Shown in pieces: positions 12,020 to 23,370 of a stretch of DNA of 64,000 bases (positions are counted from its first letter, which is position 1; the number at the start of each line of letters is the position of its first letter). This DNA is from Catonia carolina (lineage: Eukaryota; Arthropoda; Insecta; Hemiptera; Achilidae). The stretch is taken from contig JAQMRL010000003.1 in assembly GCA_035578175.1 (NCBI GenBank), positions 103,590,969-103,654,968 of the forward strand. The letters are read 5' to 3'. Position numbers and translations under genes: made by a program. The notes beneath the pieces are model-generated. The model was not told the origin of the DNA. It saw nothing but the letters and a program-made list of their open reading frames with translations, and ran no database searches.

Positions 12020-12191
12020 GGTCGCCTCCGTAGCGTAGTGGTAGCGCGCTAGCCTACAACACGGAGGTCCCGGTTTCGATTCCCGACTAGGGTCTGGAAA
12101 TTTTCACAAGTTAAAACCAATTGTTTCATAACCCACCGTAGTCGCTTATGACCGAGCTGCTGATGCGACTTTAAATAAACCAAAAAAAAAA
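12020..12191 (+). repeat. tRNA-headed SINE-C, copy 1
   Basis: The tRNA-like head CCTCCGTAGCGTAGTGGTAG carries an A box. The B box is GTTTCGATTCCC, about 45 bp further on. The body ends GATGCGACTTTAAATAAACC followed by poly(A). TCCAATC repeats at 12013-12019 and 12192-12198 as a short TSD. The B box suits RNA polymerase III, but a folded mature tRNA cannot be drawn from this head. Confidence 0.8.
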
Positions 12192-12616
12192 TCCAATCTT
12201 TTATTACCCTTCATTAACTTACTACAGCAGTATACTTTATTAGGCTATATTTTATTCACTTTAGTATATTTTTATCACTCCTGACTCTCCCGCTTAGTAA
12301 TTTTACAAACGCCATTACAGATTTTGTAAATTTTAGTCACTATCATCCTTGTTGATATCCACGTTTTTAGATGTTGCAAGAAAAAATTAAGAATTTAAAT
12401 TTCTACCTAATACCTTTTCACTTCGACGGTTGTTTCTACCCTGACATAAGTTTTTAACGGAACAACCAGGTACAAAATAAGACAAATATGATTAAATTTT
12501 TTTATACTTGGTAATTATCAGAAAATATTTTGAGAAATATTGGATTAACGCTACCTATTGAATATGACAAAAATTGGATACCCTAACAACCCGATTACTT
12601 TTGATACAATACAGAA

Positions 12617-12799
12617 GGTATCATTTGCAATGAAGGATTCATTTTCATGGTGGAAAGTAGATGCTTTTCAGAGGACCTGGGATATTGATAAGCACTCTTT
12701 TCCACTCAGTGAGGAAGGCATTTGTAAACCACCTCACTCTTCGTTTTACGTAGTAAAGCCTCTAGAAGTTCAAACCAGCTTTTTTGGGTGATGACCCAA
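12617..12799 (+). repeat. SINE-A copy, 5'-truncated
   Basis: Only the last ~185 bp of SINE-A, from GGTATCATTTGCA to GATGACCCAA. A perfect 10-bp TSD, CAATACAGAA, lies at 12607-12616 and 12800-12809. Truncation at the 5' side with an intact TSD shows that this copy was incompletely reverse transcribed, not broken later. The 77-codon frame over it is a shadow. Confidence 0.85.
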
Positions 12800-12809
12800 C
12801 AATACAGAA

Positions 12810-13639
12810 ACGCCACGAGAAAGTAAAAACGTAGTTTTTATATTACGTAGTGACCTTAGAGGTTAAAAGCCAATTAAAACCCTCACATAATCATCCTACT
12901 GAAACCGATATTAGTTATTCTGCCTACTTAAATTACTAACTTACTACTTACTGGTTGGTTAAGTTAATTTATAGTAATAACAGGACGGCTAGTCGGTTCT
13001 TTTCTGAAATGATACATATCAAGTGAAAGTTTCCTTATAAATACTGTTAATTGTTTAATTACTAAGCTGTTTTTAAGAATAATATTTCATGTCATCGTTT
13101 AACGGTTATGTTATATATTAAAAAGCGTAAATTTATCAAACAGGTTAGTAAATTTTGGAAAAGTAAATGGACTGAGTAGGCGAGATGGATTATCATAATA
13201 AAATATATTTTTTTAAAAGCTTTAATTGTTTTAATCCTTTCACTAGAGTTTTAGAATATGTAAATATTGATCATTCGTTTTTTAACCAGTTAGGTATTTA
13301 TTTTCAAGTTATAAACGGTTCTCATTATTGTTTATTGAAATTAAAGTACAAAAGCTTATAATATTGTTGGAATATAGTTACATAGGTAATAAATTTAGGA
13401 AAAATCGGTCTAATTGTTTAGGGTAAGGAGAAAATTTTGTAGATGCTATTGAATTACTTCGTAGGTATTAGTCCTTTATAGAATGGACGACGGTTGACAA
13501 AAAAAATCTCTAAGACGCTAAACTATAGACCTAAGATATCGGATAAATGGTTTAAAGAAGTCAGAAAGGATATCGAGAAAACTGCAAATTCAAAATAAAC
13601 CAAACCAAATTCAGACAAATTGATTACTGATTTTAAGTA
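12810..13639. other. unassigned AT-rich stretch
   Basis: No recognised feature. Confidence 0.3.
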
Positions 13640-13915
13640 TTTTCACTAAGAACAAAAGCAGAACAACGGGTGGAAGGAAGAAAGGAGAAAAGCCTTCACT
13701 AAACGAATGCTGAGAATGTGGGCTGGAAAAAGACCTACGAGAATAATTATTGTCACTGTAAAGTGTGTGGAACTCCAGCTTGGCGCACGACGTTGTGTAC
13801 GCCGTACAAGGCGGGAGGTGGGGAAGTCATGCATTTCCGAAAACATGAGTTCCACTTCACTGTTCGTTTAAAAACTATCAACACACCCTGTTCGCGTTCG
13901 AGTAAATTTTAAACT
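13640..13915 (+). other. GC-richer segment, unassigned frames
   Basis: This ~270-bp segment has clearly higher G+C than its surroundings and open frames on both strands. One plus-strand frame reads WKEERRKAFTKRMLRMWAGK at its start. Another is open at 13718-13912 with a Cys-x-Cys-x2-Cys cluster (CHCKVCG). I recognise neither. A decayed exon, a transposon coding fragment or chance are all possible; there is no clear splice or poly(A) evidence. Confidence 0.25.
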
Positions 13916-14555
13916 GATTGTCATATGTCACACATAGAAATATAAACAAAACAATAGTTGATAACATTAGCCGTTCATGTTATCTGATTTTATTCTGTGA
14001 GTAATATTTTAACATCAGTTATAGTGTCAATATCGTAGGCCTATAATTCCTTTCTTTCGCATTTTCATAGTAGTGTTAATAAAAGTGAATGTTTACGTGT
14101 GTTTTATGTTACTATACTACAGGTACTTACATACAAGAATTGAGTGTCCATTGCGTAGTCCTTTTTTTAATTCACTTTTTCAAACAAAATGTCGGAAAAT
14201 AAAATGTTAATCGGAAGTTCGGTAGTTTTATAATTAGAGCGCCGACCTGATGACTTTGCAAGATTTTTTCAGTTAATATAAACCTATTTAGTTTTAACCT
14301 GTTCTAGTTTATCATTTAGCACTGTACAAGTGGACAGCTTTTATATTTAAACAATTTGAAATTTGACGTGTTACGGGAAGAGGCTCCCATTGAAGCATTT
14401 CCCTGATTCACAAACGTATCAATTTAGATGGATTGAAATTTGGTTTGAGGAGATCTGAAAAAGTGAATCAATATCGAAGTCGCTAAAATAAATTTCTTTT
14501 TCTACAATTTTTAAAGTTGTAAATTTTAAAACTAACTTACTGATAAACTTTGAAT
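13916..14555. other. unassigned AT-rich stretch
   Basis: No recognised feature. Confidence 0.3.
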
Positions 14556-15353
14556 AATACAATGAGTGAAAGACGTAAAATAAAAATCAACCTCAGTTTG
14601 GATTAAAAATACGGAAAATCACTCACGCTAAACTAGGCTCTGTAGAGAAAAATGCTCTAAATAAAATTTGTAGATCTTTTAATTCATGTGATTATACACA
14701 CTTTAGTCGTAAAATGCATGCTAAGGCTGAAATCTTAAAAAATCGATTTTTTACACGTTTTCGTGAGAAAAAATAATAAATCGCTAATTGGTGCAAACTA
14801 AGCGATGTACAAAAAATGTTTTAAATAAAAGTTGTAGGATTTTAAATTCTCTGCAACTTTTACTATAGGTAATATACATCTTTGCGCTAAAATACATATT
14901 AAAGCCGCATCTTAAAAAAAACCAATTTTCTCCCCTAAAAACAGCCTCCCCAAGCATTTCAGCAGACATGGGAACTACCCTATCTTGTAGAGCATAAAAT
15001 ATTTAGTAAATGAGGGAAATTTTTAAAAAATCGTAGGAGCCGTTTTTGAAAAAATCGCAAAAAAGTGAAAAATGACACGAATAAACTACTACTTCCGGTC
15101 GACCGATTTTTATGAAAATGTTCGTGTCGGGGCCGGTATTAGTATCTAACTAAAGTTTCAAATTTGTACGATGTTCTGTTTTTGAGATATTCTGTTCACA
15201 CACACACACACACACACGCAGATTAATCGCTAAAAACATGTTTTTTGGGTTCAGGGGTCTGAAAACATGTAGATCCAGTGAAAACTCAATTTGGAAAAAT
15301 CGAAATGAAAACAATACTTTCCTTCCTATATATTCATATAGGCAAGGGAAAGT
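14556..15353 (-). repeat. HINE-like element, copy B5 lacking its hairpin end
   Basis: Minus-strand family member with its 5' end at 15353 (ACTTTCCCTTGCC). It has the GT patch at 15200, both internal units, and stops at CACTCATT (14556). The last ~140 bp of the family, including the hairpin, are missing here. They lie inverted at 15452-15592. The 61- and 74-codon minus-strand frames inside it are chance. Confidence 0.75.
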
Positions 15354-15451
15354 AAAAATTAGTAAATAATCCAAACATGGTTCCTATGAATTATTTTTTC
15401 CAAGAATATAACGCACTAAAGAATTAAACAACTAACTTATTTAAAAAGTTT

Positions 15452-15592
15452 TTAAAATGATTAAAATTAGGTTCTATTTATTGAGGTTAGTTTTTTTTTG
15501 TTGATTTCTAATGTTTTATTACTAATATTAGGTTATATTTTAATTTATATTTGTATTGGCAATAGAAAGTTGTGTGAGTGTTTCACACCAGA
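15452..15592 (+). repeat. HINE-like 3' end, fragment B6
   Basis: Begins GATTAAAATTAGG exactly where B5 stops, and runs to the subterminal GGCAATAGAAAGT and the hairpin GTGTGA...TCACAC CCAGA. It is the complement of what B5 lacks, but on the opposite strand. Confidence 0.7.
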
Positions 15593-16559
15593 TTTTTTAT
15601 TTAACACCGAATGGAATCAACCATTTTTGATCCACTGAACTTTCGGTTGAAAGCCCTGAATTTTGTTGATTTTACGAGTTTTATTGCTGATCCAGAACGG
15701 ACTAAGCGTAAATTTGTGTAGTAAAGTTTGTTCTTACTAGACCTTATCAAGAATTTACAACATAGGCCTACGTCACAGGTTTTCCAATTAAAATAATATT
15801 ATTTTTTCATGGTTGCAATCTAAATAACTTTCTTAAATTTTTGAAAGTAAACTTTAGTAAAAAGTTATTTATTAAATCCTTATACTAAATGGGAAGTGTC
15901 TCTGTCATGTTTCTACATTAACTTAAGTAAAATGGATAAAAGATAATGAACGGATGTTCACGTATAATTAATAATACAAATTAATTTTAAATTATGTGTA
16001 CTTACACTCTATAATCCTCTATTAAATTTATGAAATTTTATAAAGATTATAATTTAAAAGTAATTATCTTGTTGAATTATGTCTTATAATCTGGGTAATG
16101 TAGACCGGTGTTTAAAATTCATTGGACAATATGTCACTCAAAATGTTCGTTGAAATATTGTATCGGAAACGGAAATTCTTATTACTTTATTATAAATCAT
16201 ACAGTACTAATAAATCTTCTATTATTGGCTCTCGAGGCTATTAATTTTTTTTGGATTTATTTACTTTCTCTCATGTGTGTAGAGAAAGTCATGTAAGTGA
16301 CCAAAAATTCAATTTCGTGATTTTTTTATTTGAAACATCCATTTCAATTGAGTCCCAAAATTGTGATTTTCATATATCTTTCTCGGGTATTTTTTTAAAT
16401 GCTCTTTGCTTTGTAGGTTTATATCAGGTACATCTTAGAGGTTGTGTTAATTTTGTCATTAAATACTGACGTTTTAAATTGGTTACTCTTATAAAATAAA
16501 CCAAGCATTATACTGTATCCAATGAAACCGTGCAGCAGGTCAAAACAAATGTATGAAAA
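15593..16559. other. unassigned AT-rich stretch
   Basis: A short HINE-terminus-like snippet, TTACTTTCTCTCATGTGTG, sits at 16260. Otherwise nothing is recognised. The small frames at 16108-16469 have no support. Confidence 0.3.
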
Positions 16560-16565
16560 TTGTGA

Positions 16566-16850
16566 TTGAACTTAGCGCGATCCATTCGAGCTAAAAAAAA
16601 TGTTCTTTGCTTATTAGATGAAACTTTCTATATACCAATTGAAACATATACTAAGTACGAAATACGACTGTACCAGTTGAAAGAATATTATGAAACATTT
16701 GGTCTGTCACCGGTTATTTTGACTGAAGGCGCTGGTAGAGTGAAACATGATTACGCATCCTTTTTATTGACTTTCAACCCGGAGTCTCTTTATATCTGCT
16801 GCACGGTTCTATGGGATGTACTAGTAACATGTGTTAGTAGGGCCTACTGA
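16566..16850 (+). CDS. unrecognised 95-codon open frame, possible exon
   Basis: The frame has balanced composition and looks more protein-like than any other in the window: LDETFYIPIETYTKYEIRLY then QLKEYYETFGLSPVILTEGA. It is also GC-richer than its flanks. There is no preceding ATG; the frame opens after a stop at about 16563. An acceptor-like CTTAG precedes CGCGATCC, and GT dinucleotides near 16803-16817 could be donors. I do not recognise the protein. A single exon of a spliced gene, a processed pseudogene fragment or chance are all open; no membrane segment or signal peptide is evident. Confidence 0.3.
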   Translation: MNLARSIRAKKNVLCLLDETFYIPIETYTKYEIRLYQLKEYYETFGLSPVILTEGAGRVKHDYASFLLTFNPESLYICCTVLWDVLVTCVSRAY

Positions 16851-16861
16851 CTTTTTTATAC

Positions 16862-17060
16862 GCACTGTGTGTAGGTTGCAATCTGTTCAATTTAAGAACA
16901 ATAAGCAACCCCGTGACCCAATGAGATGAAGTTTATGTGTATGAGGTGTGGTCTTGTACAGACTCTGGCCGACCAATCCTGAGATAGTTTTGTTAATTGA
17001 ACCTCAACCATCAAAGTACACCGGTAACTACTGTCTAGTATTCAAATCCGTGTAAAGGTC
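16862..17060 (-). repeat. tRNA-headed SINE-D, copy 2, 5'-truncated
   Basis: Carries the SINE-D 3' body (GTTGCAATCTGTTCAATTTA near 16874; ACCATCAAAGTACACCGG near 17006). The family sequence breaks at about 17060, where a HINE-like fragment begins at once. The tRNA-like head is lost. Confidence 0.7.
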
Positions 17061-17061
17061 T

Positions 17062-17399
17062 GTTTTTTTCTCACGAAAACGTGTGAAAAATCTATTTTTT
17101 TTAAGATTTCAGCCTTAGAATGCATTTTACGACAAAAGTGTATAAAATAAAATTTATAGAAAATTAAGAGATCTAAAACTTTTATTTTAAGCATTTTTTT
17201 ATACAGTGCCTAGTTTAGCGTGAATGAGCGATTTTCCGTATTTTTAAGCTAAACTGAGGTCGATTTTAATTTTGCGTATTTCACTAATGTTTTTTGAGGT
17301 TAGTTGTTTGTTCATTTCTAATGTTTTAATACTAATGTTAGGTTTATTGTTAATTATTTGCATTGGCAAGAGAAAGTTGTGTGAGTGTTTCACACCAGA
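17062..17399 (+). repeat. HINE-like element, 5'-truncated copy B7
   Basis: Contains the second internal unit and the full 3' end: GGCAAGAGAAAGT at about 17365, the hairpin, then CCAGA followed by T's. It joins SINE-D copy 2 without a gap. Confidence 0.75.
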
Positions 17400-18265
17400 T
17401 TTTTAAGTTTATTTTAGTTGCTTTAAATAATTGTTGTTATTATTGAATGTTGTATTAATTTATTTAAGATATGAAAATAATAAGTAATCTTTGTGTTATA
17501 GTAACTTATATAGTGGTTATGAAATATTGTAATTACAGTAAAATTGATGCAACCATTCTTCATGTGTAAACTTATGAAGACTTCTATTGTCGTGAATCAG
17601 TTTCATTTCACTTGGAACGAAAGGATATAGAATACAAAATAAGGGTTAAATTCAAAATAACAGACAATATTATTTATGTAAAAAAGGCCTGCACGATTCG
17701 AACTGTCCAATACTTTCTATCATAAAACACATGACACGACAGTACCATCCGTTATATCAATACTGTACTATTCTATAAATTAAATGTTGAAGCCAAGTTT
17801 TCCTTTTTTTAAATCTTCCTTTCACTATTAAATTATATTTGAGTACAATAATGCACTCACTTGGTTTTGTTTTAAAAGTAGTAACAAGAGCAACTAGGCT
17901 TAGATACATTTTTTTGTTAAAGAAATCTTTTTTATATTCTATCAGCTTGTTATTTTTTAACGTTTGTAGGTTGAATTGAATTAGTTTTGAATAAAATTAT
18001 CACCGCTTTTATATCTGTTCCATTTGATTTATTTCAAATTATTTGAATTATATTCTTGTTTATGGAATAATTCATCTAAAATAAAATTAGAAAAAACCAT
18101 TAATTTTATTATTTAATGAAATTTTACTTTTCGATATTATTTTTAAGGTTACCGTGCACGAGAATTATAAATAATAATATCTTCTTTATTTTCACTTGTT
18201 TTCTTAAACCCTCTCTGTTACTGCACATCAATCTAGTTATTGTTAATTTCATGATCATACTTAGT
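17400..18265. other. unassigned AT-rich stretch
   Basis: No recognised feature. Confidence 0.3.
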
Positions 18266-18690
18266 CTACTGACAAACGCAATTAGATTACATAAATTAAA
18301 TCAATTACAAAACTTAAGCTTAAACCAAACTTGACAATAGAATACTGGGCTTAAGAAGCAAACCAATTGATTTACCTATCGACATCTACTTACCACCAAC
18401 CGCACGATTTAACGTAAGGCAGAACCGGTCCCGTGACGACACTATTTCCTACGGCTACAACACTTTTCCTTCACAATTCAATTATTGACTGACCCGACTA
18501 CAAATGCTCTAACGGTTTTTATACCTATAAAAATAATAGTTTCCCAAACAATTAAGATCTTTCGTCTTTAATCTGGAACATCGTAGAAGGAATCAAAATA
18601 AAAACAAACGTTTCTACTATTTTAGATTTTCTAGATTTCCCATTCAAAATATTCCATTCATCACAATAAACAATCTATTCCATCAATAAT
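18266..18690 (-). repeat. LTR-like repeat fragment
   Basis: Matches 61765-62140 in blocks: GAACCGGTCCCGTGACGACA, the TATA-containing GGTATAAAAACC (minus strand, near 18514-18526), and GAAGGAATCAAAATAAAAAC near 18588. A conserved TATA box inside a several-hundred-bp repeat suggests the U3/R part of a long terminal repeat on the minus strand. The polyadenylation half present in the 61.5-kb copy is missing. No gag or pol is nearby. Confidence 0.45.
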
Positions 18691-20220
18691 TTCTAGAATA
18701 ATGTTACAATATTAAGGAATTCGATTTCTTGTTGTCTTTTTAAAAAAATTGACCGATTTTGTTTCATTCCGCTTACAACCAATTAATAATAATTAAACTT
18801 TTGTTTAGTTAATTTTTGACTTATTTTTATGTACGATGGTTGGATGTTGGGGTGACATCCTTCTTTCCTCCCGGTTCAAGCACCACTGAATTTTAACAGT
18901 GCTCTTTAATGGTCTTAATTTTTTTATATAAAATTAATATTTATTTTACTTATAAAGTTTAAATTCCAAACGTATTTTTTTAAATTTTAAAACAAATTTA
19001 CAATTTAATTCTTAAATTTTCTAATGTTAAACTTGTGTTCATAATCACCCTCTACAACAGCCGTAAAAAAAGATAGAGAATATATTTCACGAAGAGAAGT
19101 GATATATTAACTTAGAATTTTGATAAAAAAATGCTCAAAAATAATTTTCCTTCATTTAAACGTTTATAATAAAATGGAATTTCAGGATTTAAATTAGAAT
19201 CTAGTTGATTTAAATAGACAAATAATTTTGTTAAATTGGAGTGTGAAATGGTTTACTGCCGACACAGCGGTAATAATTCTTTCATATTTTGTCGTGTGAG
19301 AGATTACAGTAAGGAGGTGTGGTGCACACCTTTTATTCGATTGATTGTTTGATGGACCTCCCTGTTCTATAAAGCAATTCCCACACTCTCGCTTCTCGTC
19401 TTAATGGACCGTCATTATATATGTTATGATAACATCTACGATCGAGAAATCATGGCTTAATGTTTGTTTAAATGCTTTTCTTTTAATTCATTCTCAGGTT
19501 AGGAGGTCTAAAAGGTGACATTCTCTTAATTTCTCTTTTATCCACTTCAGTATTTTGAGGTTTTACCTTGAAATGATCCTTTCCATTCCTTTATATAAAA
19601 TCTAGTTTAACAAGTCTTCATACTAATTATTTACTATCAATTTGCCCCTGCACCTTGAATCGGTAAATCATCAACATCAATCGAGCGGAACAAAATTTGT
19701 AAAAAATTATTGGAATTAATTTCTTTCGTCTATTTATTATACTATTTTTTTATCCTAAACGAATAAATAGTAAATAATTCTTTGTAGCAAGAGATTGTCA
19801 AATCAACGTTTTAATATTTTGACACAGGTTGTTTTTAGATCAGCAGTTAAACCTTTAGACGTTCACTTAATAAAATAATGATTAAAGTGTTAATAGATAC
19901 AATAATTTTTGGCTACTAAATGTAATTCACTACTTTCAGAAGAGATGATGTTCTTTATTTTCACTTTTGCCTCTGTTCATTTATTTTTATTTAGTGTTAT
20001 TTTTTTTATAACTGCTCCAGAAACTATGACAAAATCTATAGTATGATCGATTTGGAAGGGTAATATTAGGAAGAGATTTTAATTTGGTACCATGGATATA
20101 TTTGTGTCCCGATTCGAGGCGTTCACGCTGTGCTTACCAGTGGAGAAAGTAAGTCCCTGAGACCGCGGCTCAGTCGCTGCCTCTGTATTAAGTATTGTAC
20201 TTAACACGTAAAACATTTTT
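18691..20220. other. unassigned stretch
   Basis: Mostly AT-rich with nothing recognised. A GC-richer patch at about 20095-20195 (GATTCGAGGCGTTCACGC... GAGACCGCGGCTCAG) may be a decayed repeat, but I cannot assign it. Confidence 0.3.
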
Positions 20221-20709
20221 ATTTTCTCTTGCCCTATATGAATATATAGGGAAGGAAAGTATTGTTTACATGTCAATTTTTCTAAATAAAGTTTTCACCG
20301 GAAATACATGTGTTTAGGCCCTTTGAACCCAAATATAATGATTTTAGCTATTGGTCTGGATGTGAACAATTGGGGACCCAACACGACCATTTTTCTCAAA
20401 AACGGCTCGTGCAATTTAAAAAAAAGTCGCCTCATTTACTACATTTTTATTCTCTACATGATAGGTAAGCGCCATGAAATTCTTGGAGAAGCGGTGCTAT
20501 ATCGTAGTAAATAATGTTTTTTTTTAAAAAAAATAAGATTGCGGCATTAATGTGGATTTTACGGTAAAAACGTGTATAATTACAGTTGTAGAAATTAAAA
20601 ACCTACAACTTTTATTTCAAGCGTTTTTACTACAACGCTTAGCTTAAAATCGGTAAAAATGGATTTTTTAAAGATTACGCCTTAGTATGAATTTTACGAC
20701 AAAAGTGTA

Positions 20710-21673
20710 TACGAGGTAGGGTCAAAAAGTTACCGGAATTGGTTACAGAAATTGATAGAAAGTTTGTATAACATTTAAATCCTATTTCCTTAAAAATACT
20801 CTCCTCCTGCATCTACGCATTTATTCCACCGTTTATACAATTGTTGAAAACACTCCTGAAAGCCATTTTTCGAAAGTTCTATCAGCTGTTTCGTCGCGTC
20901 TTCCATCACCTCTGATAATTTAGCAAAACGATGACCCTTCAATATCATTATTGATATTATATTATTATATAGGAAACAGGTATAAATCCGGTGGCGCAAG
21001 ATTGGAAGAATATTGGAGGGTGTTACAGAGTGGTGACATTTTTCTTTGCAAGTTATTGTTTCACCATTACGGATTGATGTGACAGGGTATTGTCACGCAA
21101 CAAAAACAAATCTTCCCTGTCCATTTGCCCATTTTTCAGGCCGTTTTTGTCGAATAGCATCTCGTATCCATTTCAAGATCTCTGTTTACAATTATTCTGC
21201 ACTGATTGTTTTCCCTGTTGTCTCCTGTTTGCACGGACAAGTTGTCGAACGCGCTTAACATTCTCATCTGTGGTAGAAGTGGAGGGCCACTCAATCAGAA
21301 CGTCATTTTTATTTGTTGTGCAAATGTCACAAAAATGCTTGTGCCATTCGTAAACTGCTATTTTATTCATTGCATCATTTCTGTATGCTTTCATCAGAAT
21401 CTCAAGAGTCTCCGAGGGTGATTTCTTTAGCAACGCAGAGAATTTGATATTGACACGGTTCTCTGATGATGACACTTCACAATCCGACGAAAGAAAAAGA
21501 ACTGCATCTAAAATATCATACACAGCAGCAAAAAACCAACTCTAAAAACCTGCTGAATGGTACAGCATCTTTCCTAGTTATGATACCAACCTCCCAGACA
21601 AAAATTTCCTTTCCAGCAAACAAATACTTGACTGCATGTGACCATTTCGGGAACTTTTTGACTCTACCTCGTA
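20710..21673 (-). mobile_element. mariner transposon, internally decayed
   Basis: This 964-bp element has ~33-bp terminal inverted repeats (TACGAGGTAGGGTCAAAAAG at the left; TACGAGGTAGAGTCAAAAAG read inward from the right). A TA duplication lies at 20708-20709 and 21674-21675, the target rule for Tc1/mariner. Intact relatives are about 1.3 kb, so a few hundred bp are missing. It interrupts a HINE-like repeat and is therefore younger than that copy. Confidence 0.9.
20790..21523 (-). pseudogene. mariner (SETMAR-like) transposase pseudogene
   Basis: The N-terminal part (21523 to about 21173) reads NRVNIKFSALLKKSPSETLE, then AYRNDAMNKIAVYEWHKHF and TDENVKRVRQLV. This is the mariner helix-turn-helix DNA-binding region. 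The C-terminal part reads LRDNTLSHQSVMVKQ (second catalytic block, usually HDNAP.H), then KNVTTL, a stop and HPP. It ends LKGHRFAKLSEVMEDATKQL...GFQECFQQLYKRWNKCV...GEYF. Frameshifts, stops and a missing central catalytic stretch make it inactive. It would have cut and pasted the element through its TIRs. Confidence 0.9.
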
Positions 21674-22079
21674 TAAGTTAATAAAATTTATACAGAGCGT
21701 AGTTTAGCGTCAATTAGTGATTGTGCGTATTTTTAAGTTCTACTGTGATTTATTTTCATTTTTTGTCATTCACTCATGATTAAAATTCATATGTTGTATT
21801 ATTTAAATTGGGCCTTCGAGTCAGCCCAGTAAGTCAGCTGGTAAAAAATCGCTATTATTTATTAAGTAACACCGATTGGACAAGCGACTTTGTATGAGAA
21901 CGAGCTGACAGCCATTCGTGAACAACTGTACCGGTGGTCCCTGTTCAAACTCATGCCTACTCCACGTCAAAATACACCAGAAAGCAGCATTCAAATTGGG
22001 TGGTAGCCAATAATGTACAGTTTCCGATGGCAAAAATGTACATTGCCAAGAGAAAGTTGTGTGAATGTTTTACACTAGA

Positions 22080-22747
22080 TTGTTTTTTGTTTAACAAGTT
22101 TGTTGAACAAGTAAGATGTTATTAAAATTTAATACGATGCCGTTTCAATTAAATACAGATTTTTATGCTGTTTCTATTTCACGGTTTATGCTTTCACGTA
22201 CCGTATGTATTAGTTGAATTTATCAGTTAGTACCTACTACCGTTTGAGCGGAATAGAATTTTTAAAAGATTGATATAGATCTACAGTTGCAGCACCGTTG
22301 TAAAACATCTACTGTAGTAGATTTTTAACTTGCGTTATTAAATTCCACGGAAGATTATCTTTCTAACGTCGTCGTCGTGGTGTTCAAAACGATTCCTCTA
22401 GCAAAATGTGTTAACGTTTATTTAATAGCACAATGTAACGGAGCAGCCGACCACTTGATCTCGTCTTTGATCACGTTCAAAGAATCAAAACAGGAGTGTT
22501 TGTTGTTACAGATTATTATGTTTATTATAATATTCTTCTTTCAAGAAAGTTGACCACTTTTCTTTTATACAAACTTGCTTAATAGACAATATACTTACAG
22601 GGTGATTCAAAATTACCGTTCAATAAAATATTATTAACTTCAAATTATTTTTAGTATGAAAAGTTTTAAATTCATGATACTTTGATCTCCACATTTTAAT
22701 AAAACTAATGTTAATTTTACATATTTAAAATGCAAATAAAATATTCG
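22080..22747. other. unassigned AT-rich stretch
   Basis: No recognised feature. Confidence 0.3.
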
Positions 22748-22878
22748 ATAGGTTCGTTCGGAATCTGGGTATAATAATAAATAAACAAACGTCTTTTAAT
22801 CTTGCAACAATTATTTATTGACACGATTAATTATTATCATAATTAAATTAATTACAAAAATTTAAAGCTTACTAACTT
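22748..22878 (-). repeat. LTR-like repeat fragment (3' part)
   Basis: Shares TTCGGAATCTGGGTATAATA and TTATTTATTGACACGATTA with the 61.5-kb LTR-like copy, including the minus-strand AATAAA signal (TTTATT at 22814-22819). It ends at the MITE that follows. Confidence 0.45.
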
Positions 22879-22885
22879 AACTATA

Positions 22886-23130
22886 CCCCAACGAACTAAA
22901 GACTGCAGATGAGATCTAGCCAATAGCAGCCAAGGTCGGATGTGAGGTTGCCCCTTCGCTAAGACACACTCTGTTCCACCGAACTCCAGCTGACTTATTG
23001 TTATGCTGTCATCCATAGCGGGACCTCAACGTGACCACGCAGGATACGATTAACGAAAGTCAATTGGCTCTGTGCTGTGATCTATTTCACTATGCTCCGC
23101 CTTCATCTGCAGTCTCTAGTTCGTTAAGGT
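22886..23130. mobile_element. MITE G, copy 1
   Basis: This 245-bp element has inverted termini (CCCCAACGAACTAAAGACTG at the left; ACCTTAACGAACTAGAGACT read inward from the right). AACTATA is duplicated at 22879-22885 and 23131-23137. It has no coding capacity. A second copy lies in opposite orientation at 33420-33653. TSD length (7, possibly 8 bp) would fit hAT-like mobilisation, but the superfamily is not settled. Confidence 0.75.
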
Positions 23131-23149
23131 AACTATAACAACTTTTTTA

Positions 23150-23370
23150 ATCTCTAATTTGTGTACATTGCAATCTGTTTAATTTATGAACAATAAGCAA
23201 TCCCATGATCCAATGAGATGAGGATGATAATGTCGTGTAAATATGGTGTTGTTTTGTTCAGACTCAGGCCGACCATTCCTAAGAGAATATAGTATAGGCT
23301 CTTTAAAGTCAACGGACTTCTTTCGAGGCGGGCACTATAGTATTCAAATTCGTATAAAAGTAACTAACAA
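23150..23370 (-). repeat. tRNA-headed SINE-D, copy 3, truncated
   Basis: SINE-D 3' body (TGTGTACATTGCAATCTGTT, AACAATAAGCAATCCCATGA) on the minus strand. It lies directly after MITE G and lacks a tRNA head. Confidence 0.65.

Larger units (their letters stand above)
20221..22079 (+). repeat. HINE-like element, copy B8, interrupted
   Basis: The family 5' end (ATTTTCTCTTGCCC) is at 20221, the first internal unit at about 20530-20690, and the 3' hairpin end at 22035-22079 (GCCAAGAGAAAGT, GTGTGAATGTTTTACAC). A mariner element is inserted at 20710-21673. Another ~240 bp (about 21795-22030) replace the usual sequence before the hairpin and are unassigned. Confidence 0.75.
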
